From an uncultured Planctomycetota bacterium (GTDB lineage Bacteria; Planctomycetota; Phycisphaerae; UBA1845; UTPLA1), in NCBI GenBank assembly GCA_900696465.1, contig CAADGE010000029.1:1-64000 (forward strand): a DNA stretch of 64,000 nt. The letters run 5' to 3'. Under the pieces are notes generated by a model, which was not told the origin of the DNA, did no database searches, and saw nothing but the letters and a program-made list of their open reading frames with translations. Of the stretch, positions 25,763 to 33,935 are shown piece by piece; the first letter of the stretch is position 1; each line of letters starts with the position of its first letter. A program made the position numbers and the translations under genes.

Positions 25763-27103
25763 ATGCCCGGCCAGAAGATCACGATGGGCCCCGGCGGCCT
25801 GAAGGTACCTGACAATCCGATCATTCCGTTCATCGAAGGCGATGGCACCGGCCCGGATATCTGGCGGGCTTCGGTGCGGGTCTTTGATGCGGCGGTGGCG
25901 AAGGCCTACGGTGGCAAGCGAAAGATCGAGTGGCAGGAGGTTATGGCCGGAGAAAAGTCCTTCCACCTGCTGAAGGACAAACTCGGCGAAGCCAAGGCCT
26001 GGCTTCCGGATGAGACCATAGAAGCTTTTAAGGATTACCTCGTCGGCATCAAGGGTCCGCTGACCACGCCGGTCGGCGGTGGCATCCGCTCGCTCAACGT
26101 GGCTTTGCGGCAGATGCTTGATCTGTTCGTCTGTCTGCGGCCGGTTCAGTACTTCAAGGGCGTACCCAGCCCCGTGAAGCAGCCGGAGCTGGTTGATATG
26201 GTCATCTTCCGCGAGAACACGGAAGACATCTATGCGGGCATCGAATACGCGGGCGGCACGCCGGAATCGCAGAAGGTGCTTGACTTCTTCGCGAAGGAGT
26301 TCCCGGCACAGTTTGAGAAGGTGCGCTTCGGCACAAAGGCGAAGAACGCCGCATGGTGCAAGCAGCTCGAGGGCATCGGCTCGCCGCCGCGCGAGATGCC
26401 CGTGCAGGTGGGTATCGGAATCAAGCCGGTGAGCTACCTCGGCACGGAACGGCTGGTGCACAGCGCGATCGGTTACGCGATCAAGTACGGTCGCAAGAGC
26501 GTGACGCTGGTGCATAAAGGCAACATCATGAAGTTCACCGAGGGGGCGTTTCGCGACTGGGGTTACCAGGTGGCGAAGGAGCGGTTCGGCGCAGTCGATT
26601 ATGAAGGCGGCCCGTGGCAGGTCATTCGGGCACAGGGCTCGAAGATCCCCGGCATCAAGCACGACATCATCATCAAGGACGTTATCGCCGACGCCTTCCT
26701 GCAGCAGATTCTCACGCGGCCGGCGGAGTACGACGTGATCGCCACGTTGAACCTGAACGGCGACTACATCAGCGACGCCTTGGCGGCGTGCGTCGGCGGC
26801 ATCGGCATTGCCCCCGGCGGGAACATCAACTATGTGACCGGCCACGCGATCTTCGAGGCGACGCACGGCACCGCGCCGAAATACGCGGATAAGGACCAGG
26901 TCAACCCCGGCAGCGTGATCCTCTCCGGCGAGATGATGCTGCGTTACATGGGCTGGACCGAGGCGGCGGACCTGATTGTCAAGGGCATGAACGGAGCCAT
27001 CGCCGCGAAGACGGTGACCTACGACTTCCATCGACTGGTGGAAGGGGCGACGAAGGTAAAATGCAGTGAGTTCGGGGATGCGGTTGTGAAGCACATGGGG
27101 TGA
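25763..27103 (+). CDS. icd: NADP-dependent isocitrate dehydrogenase
   Basis: The 446-residue protein is a type I bacterial isocitrate dehydrogenase: [14 protein letters not shown] at the N-terminus, the substrate loop [13 protein letters not shown] whose Ser is the regulatory phosphorylation site in E. coli, [16 protein letters not shown], and the catalytic Lys/Asp set in LVHKGNIMK and [29 protein letters not shown] has the Lys-Tyr pair that selects NADP over NAD. It forms 2-oxoglutarate in the TCA cycle. An aceK kinase is not in the window. Confidence 0.96.
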   Translation: MPGQKITMGPGGLKVPDNPIIPFIEGDGTGPDIWRASVRVFDAAVAKAYGGKRKIEWQEVMAGEKSFHLLKDKLGEAKAWLPDETIEAFKDYLVGIKGPLTTPVGGGIRSLNVALRQMLDLFVCLRPVQYFKGVPSPVKQPELVDMVIFRENTEDIYAGIEYAGGTPESQKVLDFFAKEFPAQFEKVRFGTKAKNAAWCKQLEGIGSPPREMPVQVGIGIKPVSYLGTERLVHSAIGYAIKYGRKSVTLVHKGNIMKFTEGAFRDWGYQVAKERFGAVDYEGGPWQVIRAQGSKIPGIKHDIIIKDVIADAFLQQILTRPAEYDVIATLNLNGDYISDALAACVGGIGIAPGGNINYVTGHAIFEATHGTAPKYADKDQVNPGSVILSGEMMLRYMGWTEAADLIVKGMNGAIAAKTVTYDFHRLVEGATKVKCSEFGDAVVKHMG

Positions 27104-27166
27104 ACATACTCTGCAGTACGCTCCCGCAGTCTGTTCTGCTATGCTGAAGCAGTTGGAGTATCAACC

Positions 27167-27451
27167 ATGGCCGAGCGCGTATCCATTCGTGGTGTCTTCC
27201 GACGGCTCTTTGAGGACTCCGTCGGGGCGATGGGCAGGCGGAGTCCGTTCGGGCGACTGATGCAGAGGGCCGTGGTCGATCCGGAGCTTCGCCAGAAGCT
27301 GGTTCGTACGCCGAAGGTTGCACTGGCCGAGGCGGGGGTCGTGCTGCCCGACGAATTGGCCGTCGAAGTGCTCGAAAACACCGACAAGGTTATTCATCTC
27401 GTCCTGCCGCCGCTAATCGATGCGCACTCACAGGGGGGACAACCGTCATGA
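27167..27451 (+). CDS. Protein with nitrile-hydratase-like leader (NHLP) domain
   Basis: The 94-residue product has a basic N-terminus (residues 1-35) and then a segment, DPELRQKLVRTPKVALAEAG followed by LPDELAVEVLENTDKVIHLVLP, that matches the NHLP leader domain seen on precursors of ribosomally made peptides and on nitrile hydratase alpha subunits. Only 13 residues follow, without Cys, Thr or Ser clusters, so a modified core peptide is unlikely. The stop overlaps the next gene's start as ATGA. No radical SAM, cyclodehydratase or export gene is adjacent. Function is unknown. Confidence 0.7.
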   Translation: MAERVSIRGVFRRLFEDSVGAMGRRSPFGRLMQRAVVDPELRQKLVRTPKVALAEAGVVLPDELAVEVLENTDKVIHLVLPPLIDAHSQGGQPS

Positions 27452-28083
27452 AGGCCAATCCGCTCCAGCGTGTGATCGAGCGGGCCTGCACGGATGCCGC
27501 ATTTCGCGCGCAATTGATCAGCCGTCCGCATGCGGTGCTTGCGGATGCCGGGATCGACGTTCCGGCGGAGATTGAGGTCCGTGTGCATGAGAGCAGCGAG
27601 GATCGACTGCTGATCGTCCTGCCGGCTCAAGGCGAATATGCACTGGGCGATGCCAAGTGCCGCCTGCCTGAGGGACCGGTGGCGGATGTGCCCGAAGGGA
27701 TGACGCTCGCCTGGCAACAGACGATGAACCTGCCAAAGCGCACGCTCGTGATAAAGGGCAAGGTCGATGCCACGACGGCACCAGCGCTTCGCCGCGAGAT
27801 CGACCGGGCCTTTGTGGATATCGATCTCGATTTTTCCGGCATCACGGTCATCGGCTCGGCGGGTCTCGGTGTCCTCGTCGCGGCGCAGCAGAGTCTGCGC
27901 GGCCGCGGTTGCTCGATGTGCCTTCGGCTTGTACCGGAGCCGATTCGCAATCTGCTCGAGGTGTCGGGCCTGCTCAATCTCTTCGAAGTGCATGACGTCG
28001 ACGAGTATCGACAGCTCTTCCCCAAGGGTGCGGGGCTGCTCTTCGGCGGTGTCGCTCCGAGCAAGCCGATCACGGACGTCTAA
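27448..28083 (+). CDS. NHLP-leader domain fused to a STAS domain
   Basis: Residues 1-60 repeat the NHLP leader pattern (DAAFRAQLISRPHAVLADAG, then VPAEIEVRVHESSEDRLLIVLP). Residues 95-195 form a STAS domain: a strand region LVIKGKVDATTAPALRRE, the phosphorylation loop ITVIGSAGLGVLVAA (Ser137 in the SpoIIAA/RsbV position) and LLEVSGLLNLFEV. STAS proteins act as anti-anti-sigma factors controlled by a serine kinase. The acidic residue before the serine is Gly and the next Ser is Ala. The start overlaps the previous gene by four bases, so both are coupled. Confidence 0.75.
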   Translation: MKANPLQRVIERACTDAAFRAQLISRPHAVLADAGIDVPAEIEVRVHESSEDRLLIVLPAQGEYALGDAKCRLPEGPVADVPEGMTLAWQQTMNLPKRTLVIKGKVDATTAPALRREIDRAFVDIDLDFSGITVIGSAGLGVLVAAQQSLRGRGCSMCLRLVPEPIRNLLEVSGLLNLFEVHDVDEYRQLFPKGAGLLFGGVAPSKPITDV

Positions 28084-28103
28084 CGCCGAAGCAACGGTTT
28101 GCG

Positions 28104-28445
28104 ATGGCTGGTTCAGCGACGAAAACGAAACGGACTACGAAGACGGCGGCCGCACGACCGGCGAAGAAGCCGAAGCCGATTCCACGTTATCACGTTATCC
28201 TGCTGGACGATGACGATCACTCCTATGAGTACGTCATTGAAATGCTTGGGAAGGTCTTCGGTCATGATCCGATCAGGGCGTTTCGCATGGCGGAGGAGGT
28301 CGACACCTCCGGGCGAGTGATCGTCGATACGACGACGCTCGAGCGTGCCGAACTCAAGCGCGATCAGATCCATGCCTACGGCGCCGACTGGCGTATTCCG
28401 AAGTGCAAGGGCAGCATGTCCGCAACGATCGAACCGGCGGAGTGA
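28104..28445 (+). CDS. clpS: ClpS adaptor protein
   Basis: After a 27-residue Lys/Thr/Ala-rich N-terminus, the 113-residue product shows the ClpS fold: YHVILLDDDDHSYEYVIEML, then a helix with FGHDPIRAFRMAEEVDTSGR and VIVDTTTLERAELKRDQI. ClpS brings N-degron substrates to ClpAP. The second aspartates replace the Asn-Asp pair of E. coli (LxNDDxT), and the Met gatekeeper is visible in YVIEML. It follows the STAS gene by 20 bases. clpA is not in the window. Confidence 0.9.
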   Translation: MAGSATKTKRTTKTAAARPAKKPKPIPRYHVILLDDDDHSYEYVIEMLGKVFGHDPIRAFRMAEEVDTSGRVIVDTTTLERAELKRDQIHAYGADWRIPKCKGSMSATIEPAE

Positions 28446-28637
28446 CGTTGACTCTGTACGTTTAAGTCCGACTGATTCGCACGGCTCGCGTCAGTAGCTG
28501 CGATGTTCGCGGGCCCGGCACAAGAAACGTCCGGCGTCGCCGTCAACTGCTAAGGCAGATTCAATTTGCTTATCTTTTCGATGCATCTGGCACGCACTGA
28601 CTATTCGTGCTCTGCGGCCTGTCGTATACTGGCTCGA

Positions 28638-29588
28638 ATGAATAACTATTCTCGACTGGCTGCACTCGTTGTGATTGTGTCTCTTTTGCCGGGCTGTAGC
28701 CAGCCCCCGGTCGGTTTTTATGAAACGCGCTGCCACGACGCGGTTGAATATGTGCGGCGCGACGGCAGGCCGCTGCGGATGGACATCTTCGTGCCACAGG
28801 ACGGACGGTCCGCGCGGCCGGCGGTGGTGATCTTCCATGGCGGCGGCTGGGCGGTGGGCAACCGAGGATACAACCGGGACATGGCCAGATTTCTGGCCTC
28901 GATGGGCTACACCGCGGCAACGGCGGATTATCGCCTGTGGCCCGATGGCGGCGTGCATCCTGCACCGGTTCAGGATGCGCTGGCGGCGGTAAAGTTCCTG
29001 CGAAAAAATCATGCCGAGTACGGCGTGGACAGCTGCTGCATCGCCGTGGCCGGAGAGTCCGCCGGCGGGCATCTCGCGCTGCTGGTTGGACTGGCACAGA
29101 ACCGATCGATCTTCGGTGATGACGCCTACCCTGATGTGGATACGAGCGTTTCCGCGGTGATCGACATCTACGGGCCGACGGACGTACTGCCGATGTATGA
29201 GCGCGGAGGGTGGCTCGTGCGGCGATTGTGTCGGGGCTATGCCGGTTGTCGACCGGAGGAGAACCCGGAACAGTGGAAGCAGCTTTCTCCGGTGTCACAC
29301 GCATGGCCCGGAGCGCCGCCTGTGCTGATCGTGCACGGCGAACGGGACAGCGTAGTCCCATTTTCTCAGGCGACGGCCATGGCCGAGGCGCTGGAGAAGG
29401 CGGGCTCGCCATATGAATTAGTGAAAGTTCCCGGTGCGGGCCATGGATGGGGTTTGAGCTTCAACAGCGTGGCCTCACAGCGGACGCTGCCGGTGATCGT
29501 CGATTTCCTGTCTCGCGTGTTCAAGGATCATCGACTTGCCCCTGGGGCACGGTTGACCGACTCCCCTCGCACCGCGGCCAATCATTGA
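28638..29588 (+). CDS. Alpha/beta-hydrolase lipoprotein (esterase/lipase-like)
   Basis: The 316-residue protein has a lipobox (LLPGC, Cys near 19) and an alpha/beta-hydrolase domain of the hormone-sensitive lipase/BD-FAE type: oxyanion motif FHGGGWAVG, nucleophile elbow GESAGG, Asp in HGERDSVVP and His in GAGHGWG. It should be anchored to a membrane and act on esters outside the cytoplasm. I used ATG 28638 because the signal peptide begins there; 28566 would add 24 unlikely residues. TATACT nine bases upstream may be its -10 box. Confidence 0.85.
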   Translation: MNNYSRLAALVVIVSLLPGCSQPPVGFYETRCHDAVEYVRRDGRPLRMDIFVPQDGRSARPAVVIFHGGGWAVGNRGYNRDMARFLASMGYTAATADYRLWPDGGVHPAPVQDALAAVKFLRKNHAEYGVDSCCIAVAGESAGGHLALLVGLAQNRSIFGDDAYPDVDTSVSAVIDIYGPTDVLPMYERGGWLVRRLCRGYAGCRPEENPEQWKQLSPVSHAWPGAPPVLIVHGERDSVVPFSQATAMAEALEKAGSPYELVKVPGAGHGWGLSFNSVASQRTLPVIVDFLSRVFKDHRLAPGARLTDSPRTAANH

Positions 29589-29646
29589 TTTTCTCGTCAG
29601 AGAGCGGCTTACGCATCCACATTACCGCGGCGCGAGGATTCGCCGT

Positions 29647-29676
29647 TTGCTCCCACTGGGCAATATCCGCTATGAT
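29647..29676 (+). promoter_or_regulatory. Promoter candidate for the NifU-like gene
   Basis: TTGCTC (29647-29652) and TATGAT (29671-29676) are separated by 18 bases, with four and five consensus matches. The start codon follows after 36 bases. Confidence 0.35.
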
Positions 29677-29712
29677 AAAGCGGTGTGAGGGATCGTCCCG
29701 TTGGAGTTCGTC

Positions 29713-29964
29713 ATGACCCAGGCCGCAAAGACCGACGACCGGCTTCACAAGGAAGTCGCCAAGATCATCGGCGAGTTGCGTCCTTTTGTGCAGAGCGACG
29801 GCGGTGACATTGAGTTGGTGGGCGTGAGCGAGCAAGGGGTGGTTCGTGTTCGCCTGCTGGGCGCCTGCGTCGGTTGTCCATCGAGCGGCATGACGCTGAA
29901 GATCGGCGTTGAGCAGACACTCAAGGATCGACTGCCTGAAGTCACCGAAGTCGTTTGTGTCTGA
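29713..29964 (+). CDS. NifU C-terminal domain Fe-S scaffold protein
   Basis: This 83-residue protein is the NifU/NFU C-terminal domain alone: IIGELRPFVQSDGGDIELVG and the cluster-binding GACVGCPSSGMTLKIGVEQ, with a CxxC pair that binds one [4Fe-4S] cluster between two subunits. It carries assembled clusters to target enzymes. I chose ATG 29713, with GGAG seven bases upstream, over an in-frame TTG at 29701. The next gene begins 34 bases downstream. Confidence 0.9.
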   Translation: MTQAAKTDDRLHKEVAKIIGELRPFVQSDGGDIELVGVSEQGVVRVRLLGACVGCPSSGMTLKIGVEQTLKDRLPEVTEVVCV

Positions 29965-29998
29965 TGGGTCCACTGCTGGATCAGACAGGAATACCGGG

Positions 29999-30445
29999 AT
30001 GCCTGTCGCGATGTCATTCAAGCACAGGATGATCTGCCTGTCCGGCTGCTTTCTGACGGCGCTCCTGGCGTGTCAGCCGGCGGGTAAATCAGAACGGCCC
30101 TTCGTGAGCTGGTTTCCCGCGGATGCCCCGGCGGCAACGCTCCGCGTAAACGGGCTTTCCTGTCCGCTCTGTGCGCACAACATCGATCAGCAACTGATGC
30201 GGGTTCCCGGTGTTCGCGCCGTGTTTGTCAACCTCGGCAAAGGCGAGGTCACGGTGGCGATGTCGGAGACCGGGGCGCCGAGTCGTGATCAGCTTTCCCG
30301 CGCGATCGCCGCGAGCGGTTTTAGTCTAGTCAATATTGAAATGGATACCAGCGCGAGTACCCGACTATGCAAGACCTGCAACTGCGTCAACTGCTCCTGC
30401 GTGATTGCCACACAGCGCTGCGATGCCGGCTGCCTTTGCAGCTAG
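29999..30445 (+). CDS. HMA-domain lipoprotein with cysteine-rich tail
   Basis: The 148-residue product has a lipobox (LLAC, Cys25), a heavy-metal-associated domain (residues 46-115; LRVNGLSCPLCAHNI with Cys55 and Cys58, then VPGVRAVFVNLGKGEVTVAM), and a tail with eight cysteines in 24 residues (124, 127, 129, 132, 134, 141, 145, 147), arranged as CxxC and CxC like a metallothionein. It should bind a soft metal such as copper, mercury or cadmium at the cell envelope. AGGA lies upstream of the ATG. The tail overlaps the start of the next gene by 79 bases in another frame. Confidence 0.8.
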   Translation: MPVAMSFKHRMICLSGCFLTALLACQPAGKSERPFVSWFPADAPAATLRVNGLSCPLCAHNIDQQLMRVPGVRAVFVNLGKGEVTVAMSETGAPSRDQLSRAIAASGFSLVNIEMDTSASTRLCKTCNCVNCSCVIATQRCDAGCLCS

Positions 30446-31263
30446 CGGTTGTCCTACTGTTCTTCGCGCGTCCAGCCGCGGCGCAGGAACCGATCAACGC
30501 TGATTCCGCAACGCAGCCCTCGCCGGGGCATGTCACCATCAAGGAACAATTGCGTTTCATGAGTCTCAACGGAGACCAGGGATCGCGCCGTGAGCAGAGC
30601 CGCATCCGGGACCTGGTGCTGAGCAATTCAGTTGCGATCGGGCTTTCGAGCGACTGGTCACTGAATCTGCGGGTGCCGCTGGTTGCGCGGTGGCAGAACT
30701 ACGACCGAGGCGGCACCGATCGTGAGCAGGGGATCGGCGATGTGACGACGCTCGTCAAATGGCGTTTCTTTCGAGATGATGACGGTCCGCTCAATACGAC
30801 GCGTATCGCGCTGCTGGGCGGCATGGAGACACGCACCGGCGACAACCCATTTACGAATGATGCGTACAATCCCATCCTCGGTATCGCAGCGACGAAGATC
30901 ATGGGTCGCCACGGGCTCAATGGTCATCTTCAATGGACTTTCACGACGGATGGGGCGCCCGATCCGATCTTGCCGGGAATGAGCACGGCGGATGTCTTTC
31001 GCTGCAACGGAGCGTACCTCTATCGACTGTCGCCGGCCGAGTTCACGGCCGCGACCTCCGGCGGTGCATGGTACGCGATGATCGAGGCCAACGGCGTCTA
31101 CGAGACGAACGGCGATCATGAATTGCTCCTTGCGCCCGGTGTGATGTACGAGGCGCGGACCTGGGTCTTTGAGCTTTCCGTGCAATTGCCGGTCTGGCGG
31201 GAGATCGATCACCGAGCGAAGACGGAGTATGTCGTCATCGCGGGCGTGCGGATCGCGCTGTAA
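30367..31263 (+). CDS. Outer-membrane beta-barrel protein (transporter-like)
   Basis: The 298-residue product has a signal peptide (LQLAVVLLFFARPAAAQ) and then alternating amphipathic strands such as VAIGLSSDWSLNLRVPLVARW, ending in VIAGVRIAL. The layout resembles the Phenol_MetA_deg family of outer-membrane proteins found near metal-efflux genes. ATG 30367 lies inside the cysteine-rich tail of the previous gene; a TTG at the start of the hydrophobic segment (near 30439) would avoid most of the overlap. Context suggests it works with the HMA lipoprotein, perhaps in metal export. Confidence 0.65.
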   Translation: MQDLQLRQLLLRDCHTALRCRLPLQLAVVLLFFARPAAAQEPINADSATQPSPGHVTIKEQLRFMSLNGDQGSRREQSRIRDLVLSNSVAIGLSSDWSLNLRVPLVARWQNYDRGGTDREQGIGDVTTLVKWRFFRDDDGPLNTTRIALLGGMETRTGDNPFTNDAYNPILGIAATKIMGRHGLNGHLQWTFTTDGAPDPILPGMSTADVFRCNGAYLYRLSPAEFTAATSGGAWYAMIEANGVYETNGDHELLLAPGVMYEARTWVFELSVQLPVWREIDHRAKTEYVVIAGVRIAL

Positions 31264-31297
31264 GGCCGCGGACGATGGTTGCAACCGATCGGTCTCG

Positions 31298-32416
31298 TCA
31301 CGCGCTGCGGGCCAGTTCATAGAGGTGTTCGGCCATGGTTTCGGCGGCATCGTGCCGACCCAGTGCGGCGGCGGCCTGGCTCATTCGCTTGCGGCGCTGA
31401 TCGGATTTCATCAGCTCACGAAGTGCATCGCGCAGCTTACCGGCATTGGCCCGGGGGTTTCCCGTGTCATCGATGATCATGGCTGCGCCGGCGTCCGCCA
31501 AGATCTTCGCGTTGGCGTGCTGGTGCTTTTTCCGGTCGAAGGGATACGGCAGGAGCACGGAGGCCAGCCCCATCGCCGTGATCTCCGCCAGCGTGGAGGC
31601 CCCGGCGCGGGAGACAATCAGGTCGGAAGCCGCCATGCACAGTGCCATGTGGTCGGTGTAGGCCAGCACTCGGGCCTCGACACCGTTCTCACGGTAGCGC
31701 CGGCGACACATCTCCTCGTCTGCCTTACCGGTCAGATGGATGATCTGCCAGTGGTCGGCGACCTTGAAGAGATCCATGAGTTCCATCATGGTTGCGTTGA
31801 TCGATCGTGCACCTTGGGAGGCGCCTGTGATCAGCAGCGTGGGTCGCTCCTCGTCGAGCTTCAGCGCCCGGCAGCCGCTGACCCGGCGGGCCTGGCCAAA
31901 TTCCGGTCGGATCGGGCAGCCGGTGACTTCGATGCGGCGCACCGACGGGAAGCAGTCGAGCGAATCGCTCCACTGAACAAAGACGCAGTCCACTTTCGGC
32001 GCGAGCCGCTGATTCGCGCGGCCGGGCACGGCATCGGGATTGAAAATCGCCGTGGGAATGCCGAGCTTGCAGGCGGCGGTGATCGCCGGTCCGGCCGCGT
32101 AGCCGCCCAAGCCCAGGACTACGGCGGGCGTTCGATCGCTGAAGCGGTGCCGGGCGTAGGCGACCGAGGCATACCAGGCCTTCAGAAAGCTCGGCCATTT
32201 CCAGAGCTTCGACGGAAACGGCAAGACACGCTGGGGCACCAGTTCATGACCGCAAGGGGTTACAAGCTGTTCATCGACGGGCCGCGTGGTTCCGAAGACG
32301 GAGACGTCGAAGTCCGGCTGCAATTTGCGCATGGCCTGCGCGACGGCCAGGCCGGGGTACAGGTGGCCGCCGGTTCCTCCTCCAGCGATGACGAACCAGG
32401 GTCGGCTGACGGACAT
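31298..32416 (-). CDS. murG: UDP-GlcNAc transferase MurG
   Basis: MurG adds GlcNAc to lipid I to form lipid II on the inner face of the cytoplasmic membrane. The 372-residue protein shows the G-loops AGGGTGGHLYPGLAVA (residues 11-26) and LGLGGYAAGPA, GASQGARSIN, and the UDP-binding SRAGASTLAEITAMGLASVL with HQHANAKILA after it. It follows ftsW in the same direction at 36 bases, a fragment of the usual dcw cluster. No murC, ftsQ or ftsZ follows. Confidence 0.95.
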   Translation of the reverse strand: MSVSRPWFVIAGGGTGGHLYPGLAVAQAMRKLQPDFDVSVFGTTRPVDEQLVTPCGHELVPQRVLPFPSKLWKWPSFLKAWYASVAYARHRFSDRTPAVVLGLGGYAAGPAITAACKLGIPTAIFNPDAVPGRANQRLAPKVDCVFVQWSDSLDCFPSVRRIEVTGCPIRPEFGQARRVSGCRALKLDEERPTLLITGASQGARSINATMMELMDLFKVADHWQIIHLTGKADEEMCRRRYRENGVEARVLAYTDHMALCMAASDLIVSRAGASTLAEITAMGLASVLLPYPFDRKKHQHANAKILADAGAAMIIDDTGNPRANAGKLRDALRELMKSDQRRKRMSQAAAALGRHDAAETMAEHLYELARSA

Positions 32417-32452
32417 TCGACTCGAACCACCTCGGGGTTTAATCGCGGCTGG

Positions 32453-33697
32453 TCAGGCCGTGGCAGCGATCGACGGGCCCAGCGTCATCGGCGCGGGCTG
32501 GTCGCAAGGGCGATTCGTATCGATGGAAGCACCGGTCGGATGCACTGTTTGCTGGCTGCTGCGGTGACGGGCGACGTTAATCATCAGGCCGATCAGAACG
32601 CCGAAGAGCATGACGCCGCTGCCGCCGGCCGAGACAAGCGGGAGGCCGATGCCCTTGGTGGGGATGGAGACGGTGACGACGGCGACATTCATGGCGGCCT
32701 GGAAACCGACTGTCAACGTAACTCCCAGCGCGAGCAGGCGGCCGAACTCGGTATGGGCCTGGAGCATGGCGCGGCGACCACTCCAGAGCAACACGGCGAA
32801 GAGACCGAGCACGGCGATTCCACCGACAAGGCCAAGTTCCTCGCAGATCACGGCGAAGATGAAATCGGTGCGGCCCTCGGGAAGATAGCCATACTTCTGG
32901 ATGCCTGCGCCGAGGCCCTGGCCCCACCAACCGCCGGAGGCAATGGTGATGAGAGACTGGACCTGGTGGTAGCCGCTGCCCTGCGGGTCTGCGAAGGGGT
33001 CCAGAAAGGCCTTTAGTCGTTCGAGGCGATAGGGTTTCGCGACGATCAGGTAGGCAAGGCCGACGGCACCAGGCATGGCGGTCAGCGCGAGGTGCCAGAC
33101 CTTTGCGCCGGCGGCCAGCAGGATGCAGGCGCCGACGAGGGCCAAGAGCGCGCCGGTACCGAAGTCTTCAATCCCGACGAGCCCTGCGACAACGGCGAGC
33201 ATGAGCAGCATCGGAAGCAGGCCGGTCCAGAAGCGGCGAATACGCTCGCCCATATGGCTGCAGAAACCGGCGAATAGGACGATTATTGCCAGCTTGGCCA
33301 GCTCTGACGGCTGGAACGATAGCCCCAGACTCGATGGCCCCAGCGACAACCAGCGGCGGGCGCCGTTTCGCACTTCACCGATGCCGGGGATGAGTACGGC
33401 GACCAGAAGTGCGATACTGATGAGCCCAAGTAAGATGGCTGGCTGGAACCAGGTCCGCTCGCGGATGCGCCACGACTCATACGGGCAAAGACCCACCATG
33501 AGCATGATGACCAGGGCGGCGAAATTGAAGGTCGCCTGTCGGAAGGATGGATTGCTGAAAAGGTTTTCAATGATGGGGGGTGCAGTCAGACTCGCACTGG
33601 AGGAAAAGACCATCACCACGCCCAGTCCCATGAGGGCGGCCGCGGTGATCGAGATGGCGGTGCTGGCGGCCGAGGGCCTGGTGTCGAGACGGATCAT
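32453..33697 (-). CDS. ftsW: FtsW/RodA family peptidoglycan glycosyltransferase
   Basis: The 414-residue SEDS protein has about ten membrane helices. Signature segments include FQPSELAKLAIIVLFAG, YQVQSL-type GSGYHQVQSLITIASGGWWGQGLG, TDFIFAVICEELG and GLPLVSAGGSG. These enzymes polymerise lipid II. I chose ATG 33697 because GGAGG lies six bases upstream; an earlier in-frame start at 34006 would add about 100 unlikely residues. Adjacency to murG favours FtsW over RodA, though sequence alone does not settle this. The organism's division system may lack FtsZ. Confidence 0.92.
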   Translation of the reverse strand: MIRLDTRPSAASTAISITAAALMGLGVVMVFSSSASLTAPPIIENLFSNPSFRQATFNFAALVIMLMVGLCPYESWRIRERTWFQPAILLGLISIALLVAVLIPGIGEVRNGARRWLSLGPSSLGLSFQPSELAKLAIIVLFAGFCSHMGERIRRFWTGLLPMLLMLAVVAGLVGIEDFGTGALLALVGACILLAAGAKVWHLALTAMPGAVGLAYLIVAKPYRLERLKAFLDPFADPQGSGYHQVQSLITIASGGWWGQGLGAGIQKYGYLPEGRTDFIFAVICEELGLVGGIAVLGLFAVLLWSGRRAMLQAHTEFGRLLALGVTLTVGFQAAMNVAVVTVSIPTKGIGLPLVSAGGSGVMLFGVLIGLMINVARHRSSQQTVHPTGASIDTNRPCDQPAPMTLGPSIAATA

Positions 33698-33935
33698 TCG
33701 ATGCCTCCGTGCATTCTCCGCGCTTCGTCGCGCATGATTATACATCGGCAGGGATTGCAGGAGAAGGTAAAGGCCGGCCGGTCGGGATTCTTTCGAATCG
33801 CCGCCATCCCGATCGACCGGTTCAATGATACAGAGCAGGGATATGCAGGGTAGGTTACCATATCCTGACAGAGGCCGGGCGGACTCGTAACGGGCCCTGA
33901 TCGGTCCATCAATCGCGAGGTTATACAGCGGGTTT

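Noticed and set aside
25700-27094. Leftward 464-codon frame antisense to icd
   Set aside because: icd is unambiguous; the antisense product has no signature and no ribosome binding site.
27167-27451. RiPP precursor peptide
   Set aside because: The segment after the leader domain is only 13 residues, lacks Cys/Ser/Thr-rich core, and no maturation or export genes are near.
31169-33016. Very long rightward reading frame (615 codons) over murG and ftsW
   Set aside because: It is antisense to two clearly recognisable genes, has Gly/Arg/His-rich composition and no domain; GC-rich DNA often gives such shadow frames.
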